NCBI GenBank assembly: GCA_001792895.1
Contig: MARA01000036.1
Location: forward strand, 248,001 to 312,000
Reading direction: 5' to 3'
Source: Lentinus brumalis
Lineage: Eukaryota > Basidiomycota > Agaricomycetes > Polyporales > Polyporaceae
DNA: 64,000 nucleotides
The position numbers and the translations under genes are program-made. Positions 9,738 to 18,504 of this stretch are shown piece after piece. The stretch's first letter is position 1. Every line of letters starts with the position of its first letter. A model generated the notes under the pieces. That model was given only the letters and a program-made list of their open reading frames with translations, made no database searches and had not been told where the DNA came from.

Positions 9738-11302
9738 GTCGTCAAGGTGCGCGTCCCGTCTCTCCCCGTCTCAAACATCTCACGGATGACCGTGCTCGGC
9801 AGCGGGGTCGCATTCAGCTTCGTCCAGTACTTACACACCGTCTCTCCTTGGACCCAGTCATTTACAGCTACCGCCAACCTCATTCTACCAAAGCGGCGCA
9901 TTTCCAACTCGACAAGGCGTCCTTGCATTATCGCAACGTTGTGTTTCGTGTCTTCTGAGATGTCGGATCCCGTATTGAGCGAGGATTTGATATCCGCTTT
10001 CAGCGCATCGATGCATCTGTCCAGCTTCGGGACACTCTGCTTCGCCCGCTTTTTGGCAGCTGCCACCATGTTAGTCTTGAACTTAGCATATTCACGCTGC
10101 GGATTGATGAGGTCTGTCCTCTCTCCCATGACTCCCAAGGCTTCCTGCAGTTCCATTCCCAGGTTGTGGAGCTCGTCGAGGAACTTCTTATCTGAGAGGA
10201 GGGAATGCGGGATCGCCCACCTTCCCCTGCCCATGTAGGGCGCCTCGCTATTAGCCAGGGATACTGTGACTAGTCGGTGGTCAGTTGGGATACCAGGTCC
10301 CCTGATTTCCCATTCATTCGCTTGGTCAAGTATATTCTGTGTCAAGTATATGCGGTCGATTCTCGACTGACTTCCTGTTGCAGTCTGGAGGTACGAGTAC
10401 TGTCGCACTCCCGGTTCCCGCGCCCGTAGTCCGTCGACCAGGTTCAGCGACACCTTGAGGTCCCTAAGAGAGTCTACTGCCTCTTGGGGGTCTCGGTGCG
10501 GCGGCAGGCGATCAAGAGAGTCTTCCACCATATTGAAGTCACCGAGGAGCACGTCGATGCGTCCTCTTCTGCAGTTTCCCAGGCCCGTCTTCACATCAGC
10601 CCAGAAACTCGCGTTTTCCTGGTGCTCGTTCGGCGCATACACATTGAGGAGTTGCAGTTTGCGGCTCCGCGTCCAGGGGACCTTGAGCACCGCCGCCCGG
10701 CCAGCCAGTATGGTGGTCAGTTCCACTTCGTCCGCTGCTACAAGCCGCCGGTTAATGGCAAATGCAACACCTCGGGCCCCAGTTGGGTTCTGCTCGTCGA
10801 TGCACGCAACAACTCGCATCGTCGCGCCGAAGAGAGTATTTAGCCCATCTACTCGTTCCTGCGTCAGGTGTGTTTCCTGGAGTGCAAGGATTGCTATGCG
10901 TTCGTCTCGGATCACCTGGTTAAGTGACCACCACTTCTCCGAGGCCTGTGTCGCTCTCGCATTCCCGTAGCCCCTCATATTGAGAGTAGCCACCGTTATA
11001 TGCGCCCGCGTTCTATTCTGTTTCCTGCTTCTCCGGGGACCTCTCCCTCCCCGTGAGGAGTGATTCTCGCCATTTTGGGTACCACCGTTCTCGCCGCAGG
11101 TGTCATTGGGATTGCGACCGGTACCGTTGTTCGCAATGTCTCCTCCCGCGGCAAGGCGCCATGCTCCGTTACTGTGCGTTTCGACCGTATGTGGATTGTT
11201 TGGTGTGTTATTCAATGCAGCAGTTGTTTTGTCAACGACGGTACAACCATAGCCATCGTTCAAGGTAGTTTTATGCTCCCTACCAGGAGTGACAGCGTGC
11301 AT
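9734..11302 (-). pseudogene. LINE ORF2, 5' half: APE-type endonuclease
   Basis: 523 codons from the ATG at 11302 to the LTR insertion point. After a roughly 100-residue N-terminal lead, the endonuclease has VATLNMRG, the catalytic Glu motif LQETHL, LLNVYAP, LLGDFN, RIDRIYL and TDHRLVTVSL, which are the blocks of apurinic-like LINE endonucleases. About 180 residues of linker towards the RT domain follow. The reading frame is uninterrupted within this half; the TGA at 9731 comes from the LTR end. The endonuclease would nick the target DNA to prime reverse transcription from the poly(A) end. Confidence 0.9.
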
Positions 11303-11771
11303 TCCGGCCCACGCTCGGCTTTCTCTGCACGTTTGCTTTCGCCCGGGTTGTCGCGCCTGAATAAGCTACCGGTGTGTGTTTTGAGACTACTAGGCTTTCC
11401 TGTCCACCATATTCACGCTGTCAGTATATTTGGGCCCAGTAGTGACCAAGAGTGCATAGAGGGAGTGTTCGACGGCGCGTTCACGTTGTCCTTCTTCTGC
11501 ACCCACGCTTCCGGGTCCTGGGGTCAGTTCAGGAGCCGTGCCAGTTCGGGTGTTGTTTCGTGTGCCATTTCCAGTGACTGCGTACAGTCACCGTTGAGTC
11601 TTCGGGTTCTTGAGCGACGCGTCTATTACGAGCGGTCACACCACCGACATGCGGGGGGATTTATTAGGGGTTTGCATAGGATACACGTAGCACTACGGGA
11701 GTGATATACGAGGCAGTCCTCATTCGCACATACATGCAGGGTTCTCAGGGGGGAGGGGGACAGAGCGCACT
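11303..11771 (-). other. Spacer between LINE ORF1 and ORF2
   Basis: About 470 bp between the ORF1 stop and the first ORF2 ATG. No separate coding signal was recognised. ORF2 translation would need reinitiation, an upstream non-ATG start or a separate mechanism. Confidence 0.45.
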
Positions 11772-14703
11772 TCAGCGACGGCGCGCGTCCGAGCGCGGCG
11801 TGCGGGGGACGTATCCTCTACGGTCCTCGCGCGGCGCGCTCTTCTTCTTGGGGCGGCGGTCTCCTGTCTGCCTGCCGTCTCGTCCATTGGGCCGATCTCC
11901 GCTGCGCGCGTCGCGCGGGTTCGTACTGCGCGGTTTCGGTAGGAGTGCAGTGATAGCCATGCGGGTGAAAGTCTGCTTGCCCGCCTCCGGCCCGTTCCAT
12001 CCGGGGAGGGATGAGAACGGGCACAGGTGCGTCAGGTGGTTAGCACTGCGGCAGCCCATACAGTGGGCGATGTGTCGAACTCGTCCAGTGCCGTTAGTGT
12101 AGTTGCTGTAGCGGAGCAAGCGCAGGCCTCCGATCCAGTCCGTCCACTTGGTGATGACGCGCGTGGCCGGTTTGATGTACACGTTCGCAACCGTGTTGCC
12201 GTTTGACATGCTCCAGGTGTCCACCCGGATAGAGCCAAGAACGATCTTGACTCGTTGTGCCGCGTTCAGTCCGCGGAACTCAGGGTTGCGTTTCGTGAGC
12301 CTTGCGATCTCGTCCAGGTGCACTTGCTCCGACAAGGTACGCCTGACCGCCCGTGCAATCTCCACCGTATCACCGTCCATGAATCCGCCCAAGGAGAAAG
12401 CGTACTCATCCGGCTGAACGTCCTTGTCGATGACGAAGAAAGTAATGGCCTTAAAGGACCACACCTTGGAGGCGCGCATCCTCTGCGCACCCTCCTCCGA
12501 GAAGCCGCGGAGTCCCCAGAGGAACGGGGCGTCACGTTTGCGCATGCCCTCCTCCTTCGGCTCCGGTGGGACAGCTTTGAGTCCTGAGTCGCCAGATATC
12601 GCCCCGGCCGCAGCCTTGAGTGCGTCAGCGACCAGGCGGTTGAAGAGGTCGTCCTCGGTGAACTCATAGTTGAAGACCGTTACGAGGAGCGAGATTCCCT
12701 TCTTATTCGGCCACATGGAGCCCAGCCATTTGGACGACAGGCCTCGGATGTACATCTCCGGCTCGTCCTTGTAGATGCGCGGGACCTCCGCAAATGGCGA
12801 GAGGTACATGGGGGCGTCTTCGTCGTCCTCGTCCCCAATGCGAAGGCAGGTGGGGAGGACGTCCTCCTCTTCGTCGTCCGCGCCAGAGTCCAGCGAGCTC
12901 TCGCCATCTCCGTCATCGTCGTCAGACTCCCACCGTCCTTGTGCTGGCTGATCACCACCTCGCAGGGCCCTCGGAAGGTCCTCGCCCTCCTCCTCCATAG
13001 CGTCCGGCTGCATCGACTCGCGCATCCGTTCGAAGCTTGCACGCTGGTCACGTCGGATGGTTTCCGCAGGGTCATCCTCGTAGATGCCTACACGGGTCGT
13101 ACTCGGGGATCCCACAGGCTGGCGCGCGACAGGGGAGTGGGTGGTTCGGGGAGCATCAGGTGCGTCCCAGCGAAGTGTGCGGTCGCGGGAGGGCGGGCCT
13201 TGGGATACCGTTCCATACTCTCGGATGTGCGCTGCAGCCCGTGTGGTTGGGGGAGGGGCATACGCCGACGGTGCTCGGGCGCGCTCCCTCATACTATGGC
13301 CAGCGTGACGTCCTCCGGCAGCAGCGTTGTGCCATGGCGTCGGTGGTTGCAGACCATTCGCGCGATGCGGCCGCCCCGCCTCGTCCTCCGCGAGCTCTCC
13401 GTCTTCAAGGGGTCCTGTCCTTCGCGCCCGGTGGCCTGGGTCGCTGTCCCGTCCAGCGGTCCAGTCTTGGTAGGGACGAGCTCGGTTGGGCTGGGTGAGG
13501 GGGGGCTGAGGGGGAGTGCGGGGCCCATCGTGCTGGTAGCGATCGATCTCCATCGGCACCGAGGCCCGATCGTTGTCCACGTGGCTTCCGGGTATTTGCG
13601 AGCTCGCGCTACTGCGGCTTGCTGCACTGTGAGGCGTAGGAGGACACCCCGACGTATTTGCGAAGACGGTCGGGTCGTAGTGGCAGGTACGCACACCTGG
13701 TAACATACTGCTGGTCACAGTCGCTGACATTGGTCGGGATACAGGTGTAGAGGTCGCAACCGGATTCAAGAAATTGACTTCAAAATCCTCCACCACCCTT
13801 TGAGTGCTCGCCCACGGGTTCCCAGCAAGCACTTCCACCAGCGGGGGGAGGGTGATCCTCTCATCAGGGCAGATACGCTTGAGGCGTTCGAGCTCGCGCT
13901 TCTGCTCCTCAAGCGAAGGAGTCCCCGTAAAGGGTCGCTTGCGGGCAGTGAGGACGTCATCGTCCGTGGGGTTACGGTGAGACCGCTCACCAAGAGAGAT
14001 CCCAATGGGATGGAGTGCCAGCGGGACCACTACCTGCTGGGCGTCCCTCCCGTCCTTGTGTGCGGCCATGCTCCCCGGAGTCCAGCCGCCATGCTCTCCG
14101 CACTCCTGGGTTGTCGCTGCACGTTGAGTCGGAGCCCGCTGCGGCGTGTCTGCAGCTAGGACTTGGGGCGTGGAGCTCAGCTGCTCCCACAGAGACGAGC
14201 TGTCTGCGTCGCGTGCAGTTCCAGTTGGCTTGGGCGCTCCTCTGTGTTGGGCCACGACGATATCTTCGCCGTGAACGGACGGGGAAGAGGTGGGGTAGTA
14301 GATCAGCGGCGAGCTCGGCGGGAGCGACGACAGTGGGCCGTCCTTGAGCAGCTATCACAACGGTGAGTATGCACTTGCGTTCCACGGCCGCATAGCTCAC
14401 CTCCCGCATAGTGTCCTGGTCGACTACTTGCAGTCGTCCGGCGAGTTGCTCGCCAGTGTCGAGCTCGAGCGCGCCGATCGGCCGGTAGACGTGGTCAAAG
14501 AGCGCCGACCTGTACGGCTGGTGGAACCGGAGCTCGACTCCCTCAGGTGGGAAGAGGTTCCCAAGTCTCTCGTCGACATGGCCGGCTTCGTCCTCCGAGT
14601 ACGACGCGATCGGTACCTCACCTTCACTTCCCTCAAGAGGCGAGGCTTCCGGGAGGAGGGGAAGGGAGCGGTTGTGAGTGCGGAGCTGGCGAGGGCTGTC
14701 CAT
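11772..14703 (-). CDS. LINE ORF1 (Gag-like, CCHC zinc knuckle), with intron-like segment
   Basis: The main frame (14351-11772) has no ATG near its start and begins right after stop codons. It becomes a complete 960-residue protein if 14352-14400 is removed. That 49-nt segment starts GTGAGC, has a CTCAC branch-like site and ends GATAG, and the 101 codons before it begin with an ATG at 14703. Features in order: an Asp/Glu-rich N-terminal region, a Lys/Arg segment with a heptad-like stretch (LEEQKRELERLKR), a Pro/Arg-rich centre, a very acidic block (DEEEDVLP region), a folded part of about 250 residues, then CMGCRSANHLTHLC, a C-x2-C-x4-H-x4-C zinc knuckle. The tail is very basic. It is probably the RNA-binding ORF1 protein. 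A one-base indel instead of an intron would explain the frame change equally simply; the intron reading is an inference. Confidence 0.7.
14352..14400 (-). other. Putative 49-nt intron in LINE ORF1
   Basis: GTGAGC donor, CTCAC branch-like motif 14 nt before the end, TAG acceptor. Phase 0 on both sides, and removal joins two different frames. Confidence 0.5.
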
Positions 14704-14849
14704 TGCGTAGAGATGGTGGTGGTGGTTGGTTCGGGGGAGGCTATCGAGCTGGGGAGCACCCTCCAGCCTCACAGAACTTTTAGGTTCAAGAGTATTCCGA
14801 CCAACGGCCTCGTTTGGCCCAAATCAAATGGGTTTTCGACTCAGAGTAG

Positions 14850-15128
14850 CTACAGAGTGCTTCCAGCACCAATCGCTACGTTCACTAGTGCGTGTTGCAG
14901 GCTCGACGCCTTCCACGATGCCGTGGTTTGACTAACATTCTCCTCATCCAGATTTCCGTCCTGCCTCCCTATTGGCTGGCGAGTGCCCCGCATGCTGCGG
15001 TTTGCGCGCTCCGCACCACGCCGCTTCGCCTGCCACTCTGGGCGAGGTCGTTCTTGCAGCGCCATCTCAGCGCCCATATCGTCTCCCGCTGTTCTCTCAC
15101 GCATTTGCACCGCGTCCGGGTCGCCCAT
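14850..15128 (-). CDS. Small ORF in the LINE 5' region
   Basis: 92 residues from the ATG at 15128. Composition is charged and Gln/Arg-rich (ALQERPRPEWQAKRRGAER), plausible as coding, but no family is recognised. It lies between the 310-residue ORF and ORF1 and could be an exon of either or an independent short ORF. Weak call. Confidence 0.25.
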   Translation of the reverse strand: MGDPDAVQMRERTAGDDMGAEMALQERPRPEWQAKRRGAERANRSMRGTRQPIGRQDGNLDEENVSQTTASWKASSLQHALVNVAIGAGSTL

Positions 15129-15255
15129 GCAGCAGAAAATTTTCCTTTGGGGGAGCAGAGCCTCTCCCCAGAGTGTCCCGTCAGTCAGCCTCGTGTACGG
15201 GTGTTCGGGCTATCATCTCCGTTGTTTGGGCACTACGGTGAGCGTCTCTCTAGGG

Positions 15256-16236
15256 CTACTGATGTTTGTACATGCCTGCGTCATCCCGGTCCCAGCCTAT
15301 TGCAGCAAGTCTGCCCGTCTTCCTCCGTTTTGGCGGCCTCTCCCGGTCCGGCCGTTCCGCCACACTCTCCTCGGATATCCTCGGGCACACGAAGAGAATG
15401 CCCGATCCGACCACCATCGGCGCTCCCGCTGCACACGATCGTCCGCCGCAGCGCCACCGCGTCGGGGGCGGGATCACGTCCGCATCTTCCGCCATTTCCT
15501 TTTCCGGCGCAGGCTTCGGTCTCCTCTCCGCAAGGACGTCCGTTAGGCTCACCGTCCTCCCCTCTATATAGGGCACTTCGAGGCGGACGGTCCGCACCGC
15601 ATTCGCCCTGCACTCGTTCGCCACCTCTAAGCCAACCAGCCAACCCCGCCATCCCATCACCCTTGCGATCACCCCTGCAACATGCGGGTCATACGTTTCG
15701 GTGTTCTGTCCTGTCTCAGGTGAGCTCAGGGCTGCTGGCGTCGTTGCATAGATGCTGATCCTCATTCCAACTTGCAGTGGTCTTGGCGGCCTTCGTACTA
15801 GCTTGTACGCATGCGCTTTCAACTCGAAATCTCGCGGACTCGTAGGGTCGCCGCCGACATATCCCGTCCAGCGCGCGTATACCACCACGTTCGGGTCAGC
15901 CTATATTGCGTCCATCAGGATGCTCTCCCACATCTGCGTGGGCTGTACCTTCAACGTCAAGAGTTGTTCCTCCACCTCAGATAGCGATTGCTCGCTCAGC
16001 CCCATCGGCGGTATTCGCTGCGTCCCATCCCAGGGTTGCTGCTGCTGAGTCCTCACGGGTTGCGCTCCTTGGTCCGTTCGCATCCTTTTCGACACCGTCG
16101 AGAGTTGTTCCTCCATGGTGCACTGGGCGAGTGGAGGTGGCAGGGGAGGGGCGAGGGGAGGGTTCTGTTTTCTGGGAGGGGTGGTGTAGCGCGGCGAGTC
16201 AGCCTGGGCTGCCCTGGGGAGTGGGTATGAGTTCAT
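15256..16236 (-). CDS. Unknown LINE 5' ORF with intron-like segment and NLS-like motif
   Basis: Starts at the ATG at 16236. An in-frame TAG at 15901-15903 would cut it, but it is the last codon of a 48-nt segment (15901-15948) that begins GTACAG, holds a CTGAT branch site and ends ATATAG. Removing it keeps the frame and gives 310 residues. The N-terminal third is Pro/Gln-rich. The middle (about 97-200) looks folded, with VVVYARWTGYVGGD, VGMRISIYATTP and VIARVMGWRGWLVGLEV. The C-terminal part carries RPPKRRKTGR, a nuclear-localisation-like motif. A TATA box lies about 50 bp upstream. I do not recognise the family. It sits inside the LINE target duplication, so it is either a LINE-encoded accessory ORF or a gene carried along with it. 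Confidence 0.5.
15901..15948 (-). other. Putative 48-nt intron in the LINE 5' ORF
   Basis: GTACAG donor, CTGAT branch site and ATATAG acceptor. It is in phase 0, and its removal eliminates the only in-frame stop. Confidence 0.45.
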
Positions 16237-16284
16237 ACTCTTGGGGAGTTGGGGATTTTTAAAGAAAGAAAGGCCTTGTCAGGG

Positions 16285-16293
16285 CTATATAAG
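16285..16293 (-). promoter_or_regulatory. TATA box of the LINE 5' ORF
   Basis: CTTATATAG on the minus strand, about 50 bp upstream of the ATG at 16236. It lies roughly 0.8 kb inside the LINE, so any transcript from it would lack the LINE 5' end. Confidence 0.45.
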
Positions 16294-17098
16294 CGGCGGA
16301 TCAAACGAAGCCTATAAATTTGTTCTAGTGAATTTTGCAGCTTTAAGCGAACGGGCCGCAGGTCATTCAGGAGTGCACCGTTTCATGGTGCTGGCTGCTT
16401 TGGCAGTACTCCTTTGCGCTATTCCAGATTCGCGTACGGCTCGTGCACGTTGTCCATAGGTAGAGCGTTGGCACAGTGGCCTGAGGCCTCCCAGCCATGG
16501 TGCGTCCTCCAGGGTCGTGTGTCGCTCTGTCAGGCATACCTTATCTAGGTTGTGCGTTCGTCCTGGCAGGTATGTCACGGAGACGCGAGGAGCTATCTGC
16601 TCATTGCACCGCAGCGGAGAATATGGTGACTTGACGAATGTGGACTGTATCGTATCGCTCAGGTGGAGTTTCACGTCACGTGACCAGTCGCGTCCGCGCG
16701 CGCGCGTACCAGCGCCAATGGCCGGCGCTCATGCTCGTGTGCCAGCACGTCCTCGCCGCATCCTGCTCACGGGGCTCGAGTACCCCAGCAGGCATCTGCT
16801 CTCTGTTGGACGCACCCTGTCCTAGTGACCTCCTGGTGTCCCTGACCTGTCCATTTGCGGCTGTATGGCAGCACGCGGCACGTTCGCGCTTTAATTCGCT
16901 CATGGAGCGTCCCGCTTTTTCGTGAAGCGATTTAAGCATATCTGCTCAGCCGTAGCGGCTCCGTGTTATGATTATTGACCACTGCGGGGCCTTGTGGCAC
17001 CTTCCAAGTACGATTTGGGTCCACGACATGGCAGCTCCAAGTGCCAGCGGTCGTGGGAAAACGCGCCATGGTGGCGGTTGCAGGAAGAGGAGCTCTTG
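16294..17098 (-). other. LINE 5' untranslated region / internal promoter
   Basis: Runs from the right target-site duplication to the TATA box. No convincing ORF was found. LINE promoters are internal and would be expected here. Confidence 0.5.
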
Positions 17099-17115
17099 GG
17101 GAGTGATTGGCTTGT
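17099..17115. repeat. LINE target-site duplication, right copy
   Basis: GGGAGTGATTGGCTTGT, identical to 1744-1760, marking the 5' end of the LINE. Confidence 0.9.
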
Positions 17116-17442
17116 CTCCGTAACCACCGCTTGTGCGCTGCTGTGTTTCTGTGTTGTAGAGTACGGCATGGAACTCTTGTTAAGGCTTATGTCCGAGTGA
17201 TGCTTGCGTGGGACCATGCTGGTGAAGACGGCGGTGAAGTAGAGGTCAAGGTTCCTGGCACGTGACCGTGGCGACTCATTACACGCGCTGCGACGCGTTT
17301 CCTCCGCGTGCAAGCCGCGTGCAGCATGAGCAAATCCAAGACGTGAACTTGGCAGACATCAACTATGTTTCAATGACGAATATCATGGCACGGAGGAGAT
17401 ATTACGGTGGATGTACTGTACAGTGCCCCAGATGAAGACGGC
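17116..17442. other. Host sequence between the LINE and the glycosylase gene
   Basis: No gene seen; probably the 3' UTR and downstream flank of the glycosylase gene. The insertion sits about 330 bp past its stop codon. Confidence 0.5.
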
Positions 17443-18504
17443 CTATGTGTCCTCGCTCTTCAGCTTGACAAGGTCCAATGATACTCCATCCGCATCCCCA
17501 ACGTCGGCAGCGGCCTCCTCGGCGTGGGCGACTATAGCGGCTAGTTCCTCCTCCTTTGCGCCTTTCTTCTCCTTCAGCCACCGCTTGAGCACGCACTCGC
17601 CCTTGCCGCCGCTACTGCCCTTGCAACCTTTGCACCGGCGGCCGTGGCCGACCATGAGGACGTGCAGGCCGAACTTGAGGTCGTCCGGGATCCTCAAGTC
17701 GAGGTGCGCCTGTGCCGTCACCCTGTCCGCTTTCGACGGCACCCACCCCAGTATGCGCGACAGCCGGAAGACGTGTGTGTCGACGGGGAATGAGGAGCGG
17801 CCGAGGCAGAAGAGCAGCACGCATGAGGCGGTCTTCGGGCCAACACCGTCGTATGACACGAGCTCTGCCATCGCCTCCTCGTCCGTCGCCACAACTGCGG
17901 CAGCTTTGACCTTGCCTTTCGAGTCTTCGCCGCCTTCAGCCTTCACGCTGATGACCGATGCTCCCGCGAGGTGCTGCAGTGAGTATTCGCCGTGACGCTC
18001 GCGCACCTCGTGCAGGACATTCTGTATTACGCCAGCCTTCTTATTGGCCAGCCCGCCCGTCCTGATCGCCTCCACGACGTCCTCTCTCTTCGCCTGCGCG
18101 ATCGCCGCGAAGTTGTTGCGCCCAAACGCCACGTCCAGCCCGCGCTTCGCCGCCGTCGAGTTCCGCGAGGACGTGTTCTGGCTGAGAATCGTGCCGACGA
18201 GCGACTCAAGCACATTAGGCACGCTCCCACACGTGCGCGCCGAGTTATTGCCCTCCGACGGCGGGCGGCGCCGTGCGGCGAGGTCGGGGTGCGTCGCGGA
18301 TAGGAGCGCGTGGACCTGCGCGGCCTCGGTGGGCGTTGGGTGGGCGAAGTCTGGGAACGGGGAGGTGACGGAGTGCGAAGCCAGCAGTTTAAGCTTTTTG
18401 GCTCGGTGGGGAGATGCAGATGAGGGATCTGTCGTTGTCGGTGCCGTTGCTGGGGCACGCGGTGGGATCGTCGGGGACCGTGGACGCTTCAACTTCGGCG
18501 GCAT
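17443..18504 (-). CDS. HhH-GPD base-excision DNA glycosylase (endonuclease III-like)
   Basis: 353 residues from the ATG at 18504 (MPPKLKRPR); upstream codons in frame are not ATG. The N terminus, about 80 residues, is basic and Pro/Ser-rich with a PHRAKKLK nuclear-localisation-like stretch. The HhH-GPD core runs from about residue 95 to 270: LESLVGTILSQNTSS, then the helix-hairpin-helix LVSYDGVGPKTA (catalytic-type Lys near 220) and FPVDTHVFR, with the conserved Asp near 241. A Lys/Ala insertion (about 180-200) splits the core. The usual C-x6-C-x2-C-x5-C iron-sulphur loop of bacterial Nth is not present; only three Cys occur (CKGCKG...C). A single exon. It would excise damaged bases and cut at abasic sites in the nucleus; substrate range cannot be read from the sequence. 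Confidence 0.88.
   Translation of the reverse strand: MPPKLKRPRSPTIPPRAPATAPTTTDPSSASPHRAKKLKLLASHSVTSPFPDFAHPTPTEAAQVHALLSATHPDLAARRRPPSEGNNSARTCGSVPNVLESLVGTILSQNTSSRNSTAAKRGLDVAFGRNNFAAIAQAKREDVVEAIRTGGLANKKAGVIQNVLHEVRERHGEYSLQHLAGASVISVKAEGGEDSKGKVKAAAVVATDEEAMAELVSYDGVGPKTASCVLLFCLGRSSFPVDTHVFRLSRILGWVPSKADRVTAQAHLDLRIPDDLKFGLHVLMVGHGRRCKGCKGSSGGKGECVLKRWLKEKKGAKEEELAAIVAHAEEAAADVGDADGVSLDLVKLKSEDT

Larger units (their letters stand above)
1761..17098 (-). mobile_element. Tad-like non-LTR retrotransposon (LINE), interrupted by an LTR element
   Basis: Bounded by a perfect 17-bp target-site duplication (1744-1760 and 17099-17115), with a poly(A) tail at the left, which is its 3' end. Without the nested LTR element and its duplicated GCGC the LINE is about 11.1 kb. 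In transcription order it contains a roughly 0.8-kb 5' UTR, a 310-residue ORF (16236-15256), possibly a small ORF (15128-14850), ORF1 with a CCHC knuckle (14703-11772), and ORF2 with APE endonuclease, reverse transcriptase, RNase H and a Cys/His finger (11302-1910). Endonuclease, RT and RNase H in one ORF behind a zinc-knuckle ORF1 is the plan of the fungal Tad clade. The clade name is inferred from this architecture and not from a phylogeny. The element is dead as it stands: ORF2 is split by the LTR element and has one in-frame TAG. Confidence 0.88.

Noticed and set aside
13987..14772. Stand-alone 261-residue protein
   Set aside because: It starts at GTG, and its last third is a shadow of ORF1. 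Only the part from the ATG at 14703 to 14401 is credible, as the first exon of ORF1.
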